Origin: Sporodiniella umbellata
Taxonomy: Eukaryota > Mucoromycota > Mucoromycetes > Mucorales > Rhizopodaceae
Assembly (NCBI GenBank): GCA_025677835.1
Contig: JAIXMR010000063.1
Location: 88,141-152,140 of the forward strand
Reading direction: 5' to 3'
DNA: 64,000 bases
This document shows, piece after piece, positions 23,801 through 35,040 of this stretch (its first letter is position 1; each line of letters opens with the position of its first letter). The notes below the pieces were generated by a model that saw nothing but the letters and a program-made list of their open reading frames with translations, searched no databases and had not been told where the DNA came from. The translations under genes were made by a program, and so were the position numbers.

Positions 23801-23920
23801 TTCCTTATTAATGAGAGAGGTAGAAGGATTGAAAGATCCCGATTTTGCGTAAACAGAGTATTCTCGGTTGTTGTTATTTGATTTATTTGTTGAGTTTACT
23901 GATTCCTGTTCGTTCTCCAT
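20867..23920 (-). CDS. Sec7-domain/PH-domain protein with degenerate Sec7 core
   Basis: Single-exon 1017-residue protein; the start at 23920 (MENEQESVNS) is chosen over an upstream in-frame ATG. Layout: long Ser/acidic low-complexity N-terminus, a first PH-like segment (KDRYLFLFNDLLLICKPI), a Sec7-like domain from about ALRKFEGNAETGIQYLI to LFLNAELWFDA, then a second PH-like segment ending VFSVETAEERTQWLEALKKL. Sec7 domains are nucleotide-exchange factors for ARF GTPases and work through a glutamic finger in an LPGE motif; here the motif reads LPGVWKDLEYLIERFA, so the Glu is Val. The second conserved motif (usually LNTDLH) reads LNAELW. Fold membership is therefore clear, but catalytic activity is doubtful. 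It may act as a scaffold on trafficking membranes; this is inference. Confidence 0.8.
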   Translation of the reverse strand: MENEQESVNSTNKSNNNNREYSVYAKSGSFNPSTSLINKEKKISSPLSTNNGPSFTQRLIDRGVAVPTSFSTLDKSRLSEDSSSPSSYDFDTYYGMSPFITPSFSANDPSNFHQDGPLYKSLRHRYEKEKHNLKADNGDEEDAVLSSPEFLTNSRHKKKYASHQPKLSTHKEKPNAEDSDIELSDDEEGSPVSLSLGDFKHKVLSPHHPRSRRSRSPLSFPPSTDSTDSLKLSNYHQDVYDELSGRNEKTREEEKITLSPSTERLRNLLTTPPKKKTETNLPLKQPKPLNSPQRKHLLHTPVFQVVNANTVKDRYLFLFNDLLLICKPIMDENIIVGSNSSTNNNPSAIKANTNASLHRLQYHAISGKEKFRFRADKNSLFQVKNIVELSKLTLYISKDDYYSLNSKPIIKIDTDGKPILPPPRKMHPVMATALRKFEGNAETGIQYLIDKGALTNDHLNIANFLFKTPDLNRSQLGSYLAQKENSDVYDAFLDCFRLVGLRLDEALRILLTTFQLPGVWKDLEYLIERFAKKWHDANQNVVKFHEDMVVKVVVATLFLNAELWFDATSKKDVFWHAREAKERRGRQTKRKMSMVDYQRLHQLMKGDKPSPLIAKDASRQSVTIEPLHYIVSLRAKGSTMPTISEFLERWNYYDQYHLVPREFMEEMYKSIKQERLETGWDNKVQDASDTDVLQDVVITVVPHRLPSRLTKGVPSDPITISIPAPDKGLQIKLRGQDLVFKPNVLDFTHSCLQSFTITGNTLGRTSMMFIKSGENAGNYVSPTLPRTKTLIIERPFMRYTFQVGFKHLDKKLMEGAVQEKEESNARKDSNASAKEKDPSERGMVSRLYVFSVETAEERTQWLEALKKLSGYVNGVKNEYSYAETYPNSESKVALQVLKEILLTDELKKGTARSKNRHTMHSLNLNTAAGSTPDADLSHLKDNETTKEFLDDIPSNIGGRHGRVMKLLLPKAVDRSSNLSTSTAANVVTKRGHEIIQLVVRNSMVPLVLGFLRSCSQK

Positions 23921-24299
23921 TTTGGGTCTGTGAAAGATATTTTTTTTTAAAAAAAAAAGCAATAATTATCCAATTTCTGAAAACGAATTGAAGTGTAGAA
24001 AATAAATGCATAAAAATTAAAAAAGGAACTCCTTGTCACTATTTTTACTATATAAAATCATTAAAAACGTTGTTTTCGCGTTATTTTCAAAGTAGAAGTA
24101 AAGGATCTTGAAACAACGTAAATTTCCGTATTAACGAAGCGTTTTTATCTAAATTGGAGATAGCGCAAATCAAAATTAAAAAGAAAAGGAGAAACAGTGT
24201 AGTATCTCGGTTCAAGCTGTTATATCCAAAATGTATATATATTCCTAGATTTTCTTGCTTTTATTCTTTCAGTTTTCTTTCTTTAAAGCTTTTATAGCC

Positions 24300-24565
24300 A
24301 TGAATTCTTATCAAAAAATACCCGAATTATCAGAGGACATCAAGGTAAACCACAGCTAAAAAAAGAATGCCCAATCAGCTATTGATGTATTGAGCAGAAA
24401 AATAATACGCACCCGTGGAAACACCAATTTCAGCTCAAGGTTGAAAAGGCCAAGCAAAGCATGCTTTTAAAAAAAAGCAAGTCAGTAAATGACTCTGTCA
24501 TGATTGTCAATGGCCTTATAGGCATGGCTTCGAAAGTCACACACACACGCCTATTACAAAAATGA
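24300..24565 (+). CDS. Hypothetical small protein, two exons
   Basis: Proposed 70-residue protein: exon 1 24300-24344 (MNSYQKIPELSEDIK), 53-bp intron with GTAAAC donor and TGAGCAG acceptor, exon 2 24398-24565 in phase 0. The second exon reads like a short helical, basic protein (HPWKHQFQLKVEKAKQSM, then MIVNGLIGMASKV). A long pyrimidine tract precedes the ATG, as is common for gene starts in this window, and the gene is divergent from the Sec7/PH gene 380 bp away. Too short for the usual ORF cut-offs. I do not recognise the family. Confidence 0.4.
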
Positions 24566-25596
24566 ACCTGAATACCCATTAATAAACATATATTTATAAA
24601 TACATCCAGTATATCTCTACTATATGTCTTTTCTGTTTCTTAAGTATTCTAGTGATAAAAAGACTCAGCTAACTTTTTTTTCCGAAAAAAATCGATATTT
24701 CAATTCGCTTGTTTCTTATTCATTAGATCTTAAATTATTAGCCTTTTGTCTTGGTAGACTCTTAAAAATTAGTATTCGGATTGTATTATTATAATAATAA
24801 CAATAAAATCTCTCTGTCTAAATTAACACATTTTAAGTTGATAGAAAGACTGATCAGCTGCTTTTTCTAACCAAGAATTTGTTTTAAAAATTAGTTTACA
24901 AAACAAAAAGTGAAAATAGAAAACAGAAAAAAAAAGAAGGGATGCTTTTTAGCAATTTTTTTCTTAAAAATCTTTCTTTGACCACTGTTGCCTTTTGTGG
25001 CCTTTCAGCTTTCGATCTTATACTTACAAACACTGAAGTCAATTTGATTTAGCCGCTAACTTTAGCCTGTTGGGTCAAACCGAACAAATTGTCTTACATG
25101 TATGCATCAGTAAGTTTCCATGCTTTCTTTGATTAGTATCAATAAATTTTATAAAAGCGCGGTTTTTTGCTGCTGTTTGTATGCTTTTAGCCAATTTTAT
25201 GCAAATTTTTGACTGACATTAAAAATAGCAAATTTTGCTGCTAATAAGAAAAAAAAGGCGATGAATTCAGGCTATTTAAAAAAATCACTGTCACCTACGC
25301 AAGAGAAAAAGCTATTTGAAACAAAAGCTGCTGAGGTCGTCCAAAAAGCAACAATTCAAAGAGACAAGATACATCTGCTAGAATTACTGCTATCGCTATC
25401 CCTAGTTTTTAACTAGAACCTCAAATACGCCTAAAAACAAAACTGATTGTATTTCATCTGATAAATATTACCAAATATGGTTGCGATCATCTAATCTCAA
25501 TGACGGGGTTTTCTTTTTCAAACATAGTCAACAATTGTCAATAAAAGACACTAAAATGTTTGCATCTTTTTTTTTTTTATTTACACTTGTTTATAT
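24566..25596. other. AT-rich spacer upstream of LYS12
   Basis: Mostly very AT-rich DNA (about 24580-25250) with no gene recognised except the 51-codon ORF at 25261-25416. The last 40 bases before 25597 form a T-rich leader. Confidence 0.5.
25261..25416 (+). CDS. Small unassigned ORF (51 codons)
   Basis: Intact short ORF starting MNSGYLKKSLSPTQEKKL and ending in a Leu-rich tail. The first 36 residues have a polar, helical composition that looks like coding sequence; the last part looks less so. No intron or partner exon is evident. It might be a genuine microprotein or a leftover exon. Family not recognised. Confidence 0.2.
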   Translation: MNSGYLKKSLSPTQEKKLFETKAAEVVQKATIQRDKIHLLELLLSLSLVFN

Positions 25597-27025
<1,429 letters not shown>

Positions 27026-29875
27026 ATCCTGTATTATATCTAAACCCTTTATAAAGTTACAAAAGTAACACATTACTTGCTGTCTTTGTTATCATTTCAG
27101 CCTCTTTGAGAGCCCAGTAAAACAGTAAAAGAATCCTCGGACCGATATTTTGTACGTGTTTGATAGTAAGTTATCTGTCTGAAAACTCGAGATTAGGCTT
27201 TCGCTTGCAACAATATTGTTTAACGTTTCCTAACAAGCCACCCTACTTGTTAAGATTAAATACAGGATGAAAATTTATTTCATTGCGACTTTAGCTTTAT
27301 ATAGATATATATCCACTCAACTTGACAATATAATACTGAAGAGCTGTGGAAAACCTGAACTATTGTCAATGTGTTAATTATGTCTAGTGACTGAAAAAAA
27401 AAGAGGCAAGAAGATAGTCAACAACGTGTAATGAATAAGGAAAAGGATTGAGCCAAATTTTTTACAGACGTTCGTTCATCTATAAACAAAAGACACATTA
27501 GGCCCCTGGTGTTTTTCTCCGCTTATAAGAATGGATTCGGCCATATGTGACAGATTTACATTCAGTGGCTCTTATCGCTTTCTTTGTCTGCCTACACCTA
27601 TTAAAATTAACAGCTAATGTCTGGTTTTTGACTTCTTTCTTTCAATCAAATACCAAAAGCTCATACTTCTATTCCAAATATGAAACCTGGCAATATTTTA
27701 CTCCAAAAAAAAAAAAAAAAAAAAATTGAGCTGGATGCTCATATCTACTTTTTGTTTTGGCAGATGTAGGGCTGAAGGGATCTTGGCCATCGTGTGTATT
27801 GTACAGTGAATGACGGTATAACCTCAGCCTCGCCCTCTGAGAACAACCTTCTCATTACAGCTCGAAATAAGGAAAATAGCTCAGGCTTTATTACAATAAT
27901 CAGAAGACCTGTCTGAAGAGTTAAGCTTTTCTCTTCTGTCTTGATATGACAACGTTTTTGTTTGCAACAACTACAAGGTATAAATAGACCCACAAAGATT
28001 TTTGAACTGTGTTTTTAAAAACCTGTTATTTAAACAAAACAAGGCAGTGACCTGTAAATAAAAGAACAACTGCATCAAAAATAAAAAAAATAAAAAAAAG
28101 AACAGGCAAAGATTCACTAAAGGGTTTGTTTTAGGTAGACAAAATTATTTCATAGAAAGTACTTATTGGAATGCCCATGCGAAAACGCCTTGAAGGGTAA
28201 GTTTGCTTCAAACTATCTAAGGATATTAGCCTTTCTATACGACTTCTATCCATTTCTCTTCGTATCGTCTGTTTTAGAGAAAAGTTGATAGACATAAACA
28301 GATGCTAGAATAAAGATAACATTGATAACTTGATGAGAAAAAAAATTATAGAGACAGAGATCTGGGCTGCATATGCAAGCAATATATAGCAAAGACGCTA
28401 CAGTTCATTTCGCTATAAAAGTTTCATTTTACCAAAAGAGGCCCTCAGTAGTCAATAACAATAGGCATGATTGCTACTGGCTTTGTAGAGTTTACTGACG
28501 AGCTTTTTGAGACCATGAAGCTTTATTTCTATACTTGTGAGTAAGATAGCATTCAACATAACTTTGGCCTTTTTTAAAAGCAATATAGAGTTTTTGGTAG
28601 TGCCAATGACCAAGAGCATGATAAAACAGGTAAGAAAGAATAGTTGGCAGTATACTATATGCTTAGAAATTCTGAGATCTTTGGTATTATCTCAAATACT
28701 TTGGTCAGCTCTCTTGGCGTATTCCTTTGGCGAACATAGGAAATAGCTTTTTAGTGAGCGAGCCACTACATGGATCTGCACCAGATGCTGTTGGCAAAAT
28801 CATCGCTAATCCCGTTGCTTCTATTCGCTCAGCTGGTATGTTATTGGGGCATATGAAATATATTTCGTGAGCCCTTGCGATCTACAGTGTTTTGAAGCAT
28901 CATGTTTAAAAGCATGTATTATATACCAATTGCTTACAGAGCTATAAAATTTAGTGCCTTATTTTTGTTTATTATTGTTTTTATTGTTAATTTGGTTCTT
29001 TTTATAAAGCGTAGTAAAAAAAAAAAAGAGAAGCATATGCTTTGTTTATGTTTAGCAACAAACTATCTATAAAGACGACAATAAGTTGCATTTTCGATAG
29101 ATGTAGACTTTTCTAGGAATTTTTTCTTTATTTTTATGATTTTTTACGAAACATACATATAAACAGATCGATCAAAAATTTTGGTTGACAGTGTATGCAT
29201 GCATGCCTTCAAAAATGGAATAGAAAAAGAGAAGCTCCTTAATTTCATAGGTTTGATTTTTGCCTTGTGTAATATGCAGACTGTATGTCGTGTTTTTTCA
29301 TGGCTCATCAAAACATACGCACAAAAACTATAATCGGTTGCGATAAGTGAAAGATAAGAAATAAAAGCAGGAAAAGACAAACACCAACTTTCTTTCAGTA
29401 AACACACCTTTCGCCTTTTAAACGTCCGCTCTGACAGCTTTTAAAAAAAACTTTGGTTCGAAAAAGAATGCCCAAAGATTGTGTGCTCTCAAGCAGAGAA
29501 GAACTTTTCTTTTATTGAGCTGTCATATGTATCCTTAAATTTTTACTTAAAAGAGAGAGAAAAGGAGGAAACAATGATTGAAAACGTACCATAACAACGT
29601 AACTAGGATACGGTAGCCTAGCAACATAACCCCGAGATGGTATTCTAGTAAATAAAAACACTAAAAAAAACAGTATTTGCTACTCGGTCAAGCCAAATGT
29701 TAACCTAAATGATTTGTTTGAGGGTTTTATTTTCTAGCGGCTTTTTTTTTTTGACTTCCTGTCATCTATGGCGTGATTGAATGTCCGAGATTATTCATCA
29801 GACAGAAAAAAAAACCTCGATTGCTGTTGTATTTTTTTGCTTTTTTTTTTTTTAAAAAAAAAAAACATAATAAAC
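27026..29875. other. Spacer containing a LYS12 relic
   Basis: AT-rich DNA downstream of LYS12. A degenerate partial copy of LYS12 lies at about 28545-28900 (separate entry). Otherwise no gene recognised; open frames such as 27547-27729 and 27745-27993 are not convincing. Confidence 0.5.
28545..28900 (+). pseudogene. Degenerate partial duplicate of LYS12
   Basis: This segment matches the last exon of LYS12 at the nucleotide level. The clearest part, about 28720-28860, has the counterparts of EPVHGSAPD...[12 protein letters not shown] in the order and spacing of 26780-26890, for example gagcgagccactacatggat here against gggcgagccagtacatggat there. Upstream, aacataactttggcctt and the gtatactatatgctta stretch correspond to the [10 protein letters not shown] and MVYRMFR coding regions, with a deletion between. 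Stops and frameshifts remove any ORF. It sits about 1.5 kb downstream in the same orientation, so a tandem duplication followed by decay is the simplest explanation. Confidence 0.75.
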
Positions 29876-30597
29876 ATGAAAGATATTCAAGTCAACACAG
29901 ATTCAAGTGCTTCAAAGAAAGACTTCTATGAGATTCTTTTGGGTCAAGTTCAATGTATCTGCGAAGATCAAACTTTTTGGGTAAAACAAAAAATAAAGCA
30001 GAAATATGTATGAAAATTGATGTACGATTTTTTTTTTTGAAGGTAACCAACTTGTCCAACGTATCTAGTGTAATTTATCATGGCTTAATGTCACTTGACC
30101 ATTTTCAAAACAAGCCTATCAATTGGTGTGGGTTTTATTTGACAGATCCTAAGAACGATCAACAATTGATCCTGGGGCCTTTCCAAGGAAAAGTAAGAAA
30201 AAAAAGGCGGAAATAAGGGAAAAGGCGTACCAAATATAAACCTTTTGTTACTATTCTAAGGTTGCATGTACTTTAATTCCATTCGGCAAAGGAGTATGTG
30301 GAGCAGCGGCAGCAACAAGACAAACTCAGCTTGTGGACGATGTTCATCGATTCCCCGGACATATTGCCTGCGACTCTGCTTCAAACTCTGAAGTGGTTGT
30401 GCCTCTAGTGAAAGATGATGTAAAAAAAAGAAAAAAGAGACAAAGTACACATTTTTCATTCTTGACTGTAGCGTGTATTAGGTGTATTAGATATTGACTG
30501 TGAAAAGACAGAAGGTTTCGACGAAGAGGATCGAAAGGGTTTAGAATCTATTGTGGCTGTCATCATCGCTAGCTGTGAATGGCCAGTAGCTTCTTAA
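29876..30597 (+). CDS. Free methionine-(R)-sulfoxide reductase (GAF-domain fRMsr)
   Basis: Small GAF-domain enzyme that reduces free methionine-R-sulfoxide, protecting against oxidative damage. Predicted 179 residues, the same size as yeast fRMsr. Four exons, all phase 0: 29876-29980, 30043-30192, 30261-30419, 30472-30597; introns 52-68 bp. The family's cysteines are present in ACTLIPFGKGVCG and HIACDS, and the GAF-fold signatures WCGFYL, LGPFQGKVAC, LVDDVHRFPGHIAC and GVLDIDCEKTEGFDEED are in place. The last intron holds a T/A-rich tract. Confidence in the assignment is high. Confidence 0.9.
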
Positions 30598-30838
30598 ACA
30601 CAAATAGAGAAGGAGTAAGACAGAGAGAGTGGGATGTATAGAGTGCCTCCTTTTTTTTTTTCTTAATTTGATAAACTTTATGCTTTTATATATATATATA
30701 TATTTTCCCTCCTACTTGAAATATAAATAAGAATATAAACAAATAAGTAAAAATAAATAAATAAAAAAATAAAAGCTGCTTTGCTTTATATTCTTCTTCT
30801 TTTTTTTTTTTTTTGCTTTTCTACATTATTTTAATACC

Positions 30839-31782
30839 ATGTCTATTGTTGTTCATTCATTACCTATCAAAGCCCTGCCTATACCCTTTTACTCTCTGGA
30901 GAAATCACAGGTAGGAAACAAAATTTTTGATCTCCCTGAGTACGGACTAAAGAAAAAAAGGAATTCTTGTTTTATTAGCTGGAACAATGTTCTATATCTT
31001 CGTCCCTTTATTCAGCAGAATCGTCCGAAGAAGAATCAATTATTACAGCTGAAGAGGGGTTGTACTCTAATGTGGAATCCATTTCTTCAGCAAGAGAAAG
31101 GAATGACTATCCCAAAATCAAGCTTTATAAACCGCAGCTAACGATAGATATTTATCATTACCCTCTTATTCTACCCACTGCACCAAAGACGCTCCTTAAT
31201 CCGCCACTTACTCCACAGTCCCAGAAACCTACTCCACAACCACAACCTTCTTCTCGCCTCCTATCTGCTTTTCAAAAAATCTACCACGCGCCAGTCAAAC
31301 ACGCTCTCCGTCCCTTTTCCGACACTATTCAACCCAAGCAAATGTCTAGCAAGAGCGCTTCGCTTACGGAGCGCATTAAAAACAAGTTTCAGCCCAAAAA
31401 GAAATCTCAGATTAACCTGACTCGTTCAGGCTCTCTTTCCTCTATGGCCAAACGCTGGTCATCGAATCGTAAGAAAGACACAATAGACTCTCGGTGGTCT
31501 CTTTCTACCCACAGACTGAGTAGGCGATCTCCCTTACCCACCTCACCTGTGCATAAAGCAGTTCGTTTCTCTAAATCGGTGTCGACGCAAGATACTTACT
31601 CCAAAAAAGAATACGACCGTAGATCAGACCCTGAGGCAGCATGTGTTAGTCTAACTCCATGGACGGCCCAAATGATAAAAGAAGAATTAAATGCATACAA
31701 ACGACATGAAATGCAGGTGCATGAGCAAAGCAAAATACACACGCATTATTTTTATTTAGCCTGTAAAAAAATTTTAAAATAA
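30839..31782 (+). CDS. Basic Ser/Pro-rich protein of unknown function
   Basis: Two exons, 30839-30910 and 30979-31782, joined in phase 0 by a 68-bp intron; predicted 291 residues. It starts MSIVVHSLPIKALPIPFYSL, continues with an acidic patch (AESSEEESIITAEEG), a Pro-rich stretch (LTPQSQKPTPQPQP), then a long basic, Ser-rich, probably disordered part (SLTERIKNKFQPKKKSQ, SMAKRWSSNRKKD) full of possible phosphosites. The end (EMQVHEQSKIHTHYF) looks like a conserved short motif, so I read through the GTGCAT at 31717 rather than splicing there. No catalytic domain is visible. Possibly a cytoskeleton- or membrane-associated regulator, but no function is assigned. Confidence 0.65.
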
Positions 31783-31792
31783 ACAATCCGCA

Positions 31793-31978
31793 GACACACA
31801 CACACACACACACGCGTATAAATACACACACACATACACACACATATACACATACACATACACACACATATATACTCAAACTCACGCTCACACTCATACA
31901 CTCACACTCATACACTCACACACTCACACTCATACACTTACATACTCACGCTCACACTCACACTCACACTCATACACA
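31793..31978. repeat. Degenerate CA/CTCACA microsatellite
   Basis: An (AC)n tract grading into TACACA and CTCACACTCATACA units over about 185 bp, directly after the stop of the Ser/Pro-rich gene, so probably in its 3'UTR. Confidence 0.85.
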
Positions 31979-33130
31979 ACAATATATATATATATGCATA
32001 TAACACAGTATTTGCTTTACTAAAGAGCTTTAAAAGCGCGTATTTCCCCCTAAATAGAATAGAGAGCAAGTGGTTTTTTTTTCCTTGGTTTCAAATTGAA
32101 AATTATGCATGACATTTTCTGTCCAACATACTAATATTATTTATAGTCTTTTATATAAAAAAGAAAAAAGAAGGGGAAGGATTAAGATGAAACAAAGCAA
32201 AAGCAATATGAGCTGTCTAGAGGTTACTTTTGGTTATAAGAAACACTTTGAATAGCTCAAGCATTATAACGTTTTATCCATTGCTTCTTATCGCCCCTCT
32301 CCTCCCCTTGAATTTGAAGAATATAAAGCACATGCGCTAGCTAGGAGAACTTATACTTTTTTTTCTTGTTCATAGAAATTGAAGGCTAGTTTAAAACAAA
32401 CTATGAAATGCACTCTATCCTATTTAGTATTATAACAATAACACTACCCGAAATTCGTTTCAAAAGGCATTCTAGAACATATAGAAAATGCTTTGTATAA
32501 AGGCTTCTTTTAATGTGTTTCTGGAATTATTAGAGAGAAAATAAGAAACAAATGAAAAACCAAAAAGCACTCTTTAGTATTCATTTAATACAAGAATAAA
32601 TTCGCTACTTTTTTTTGTTTCTTATAAAATGCATAGACAGCTTAACTAAGCTATACCTAAACCTTTTTCTTTTGCTTAAAGCATTTTACATTTGAAGCCC
32701 TTTATTTATTGAGTCAATTAAAAAAAAGTACAGACCAAGGCTTACTGCCTTCAATGTTTACAATTTTCATATCATACGTTAACTCCCATAAAATGCTAAG
32801 TATGTTGTCTTTTAATTGCGATACTTACATCTATAAAGCTACATCATTTTTTCAAAGATGCAGCACTTCTGATCTTGGCACACACATTTTCAGCCATTTC
32901 AAAATATAAACAAAAAAACTATAGAATTTTGCTAAAATGTAACTAAAAATAACAAAACCAAAACGCCGGTCAACGCTGACTATTTTACTATAAGATCCTT
33001 ATATTATTTAACATACAGGAGGGTCACAGTGCTGTAGCTAAAAGATGTTGAAGTTCACAAGCTCATAGCAAAGATGCTAGACTTTGTACTTGTTTTCATA
33101 AAAATTCTTAATAAAAACTTTAATCGTTGC

Positions 33131-33161
<31 letters not shown>

Positions 33162-34227
33162 GATGGCTGAAGCGTTTTGTATACTAACGCCAGTTTGGGC
33201 ATAGAACGCTAAAAATCATCAAGGTGCTCAATAAAAAGACAAAAACACTACTATATATTATGTCTAACTACTGTATTTACATACGGAGTTAATAAGAATT
33301 TAGTTATACTTATTGATTAAGTAGATGAGCCTGTCGTCTCTCTTGCACCAAACTAACAGCTTTCATAAAAGACTAGATAACGTATTGTCGTCTTTAGAAA
33401 TCAGCAGTAAGAATATGTTTAACCGATGAACGATTTAAATCCCAGCCAGGCCTATCACTCAGCAAAGTAAGAGTTTTATATAAACGTAATTCGATATTTG
33501 AATTGTTATTTCCTAAAAAAAAAAAGAAGTAGTGAGAAAAATGAATGCATAGTACTGTTCTGAGCTTCGTCTGTTTAAAAAAAGCCTTTTTGTTTTATGT
33601 GTATCTTCTAAGCCTGTGTGGGACAATATATAGTTTAAGGTTTGACCTTCAATTCTAATATTTACATACTCGATTCTTTAAACTGGCTAAACGACAAGTG
33701 TTGTTACTTTGTCAGAGTTTCTTCTTTTTAATTTTTCTTTTTTTACTTTTATTCCTCCCATCAAGTTGGAGTGAAATATTCTATAGTCTTTAAAAATAAT
33801 CCAAAAATCGATAAAAGCAATACAGCAAAACTATACCAAAATTCCAAAAATGCGTAGCTAATAGTCCAAAAGTCAGTGTACAAAAGACGGTCTATTCACG
33901 TCTTCTTATGCCTTGAGCTATTCAAGAAAAAGCAGTTTTATGTTTTTTTCAAGAACTGGTTGATCTTTCGTTATTATTCGCATCAGATTAAAAGATCTCT
34001 TACCTTATTAGCAGTAGCAAAAAAAAGGACCAGATTGGTCGTCACATAAAAAAAGTATCGTACGAAGCGAAAGTCTACGAGTGCTACACATGCTATTGAA
34101 GAGTATGTTTGTAAAAGTATTGAATAGATGGGCACTTTAAGATTCAATTAACATAAAATGTTTGTCAATAGTCTTTTCTTCTAAAACCATGGTTTCTGTT
34201 TTTTCCCCCTAAGTTATCGATTTTGTT

Positions 34228-34615
34228 TCAATTAACGTTTCCGACCGTGAATACAGTATATATATACTTACTTTGAAAGGTGTATGGTTTTGTTTTAGCT
34301 CTACAACATATGTTTGTATTCTTCAAGAATCTTGATTTGCAGGAATCACATAAACTGTATACGTCATTAGTATACTTTTCCTTTTTAAATGCATTGTATA
34401 CGTAGTGTTTTTCTATTATCTTACTTGGCAAAGTAAGCATCTTCAAATCTTGAATTCCTCGTTTCTCTTATAGCATTTCCTAACGCGATTTCTTGTTCAC
34501 GATTGTTTGTATTCTTTTTAAACATACTAATAAGGCCATCTATATAATATTTATTATTATTCTTAGCAGTATTACTGAGCCTTATAAAATTTAGAAGGCT
34601 ATCTTTACAATTCAT
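34228..34615 (-). pseudogene. Possible frameshifted or spliced ORF on the minus strand
   Basis: Two overlapping minus-strand frames look like parts of one protein. The first (34421-34615, starting MNCKDSLLNFIRLSNTAK) ends RNSRFEDAYFAK; the second (34228-34446) continues KIIEKHYVYNAFKKEK and SLCDSCKSRFLK, with Cys pairs. They connect by a one-base shift near 34432-34446. A GTAAGA donor occurs at the break, but I found no phase-compatible acceptor. Either a decayed gene or a small gene with an intron I could not place. Family not recognised. Confidence 0.25.
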
Positions 34616-35040
34616 TTTTGGTAGTGTTTTCTTATACTAAAAATTAAATTAAATTTTTATTGGTTAATGTTCCTTTTTGAAAGAAAATGATTGGATGAAA
34701 TTAAAGCGAAAACTTATTTACGTCTTTATTACTGTTTCGTTTTCTGATATAAAAATGGCTAAAAGTGACATATTTTTTATCTTTTTTCAATGCCTGTGCT
34801 CCCTTTTCTTTCCTGTTAGCTTTATGAGTTCGCCGAACCGTTCTATAGTAGCCAGTAAAGAATAACTTGGCCTAAAAAAAACTAAACCCAATGTCACTCG
34901 AACGAAGTTGTAACGAAGCGGCCTTTCAAAGTGTATATCTATTAAAGAAAAAAAAAAAGCTTTTCCCCTATTTTCTTATTTTTCTTTTTTCTGCTTTTTC
35001 TCTTTTTTCACTTTTTTATTAGAAGTTTTATCTAAAAGTC

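Larger units (their letters stand above)
31783..35040. other. Long AT-rich spacer
   Basis: About 3.2 kb with almost nothing recognisable: a CA-rich microsatellite at 31793-31978, an A run at 33131-33158, and one coding-like pair of overlapping minus-strand frames at 34228-34615 (separate entry). The last 70 bases before 35041 are T/C-rich, the probable leader of the next gene. I looked for tRNA-like B-box sequences and saw none. Confidence 0.5.

Noticed and set aside
31646..31915. Minus-strand ORF full of Cys and Val
   Set aside because: Pure translation of the CA-type microsatellite and the antisense of the Ser/Pro-rich gene end.
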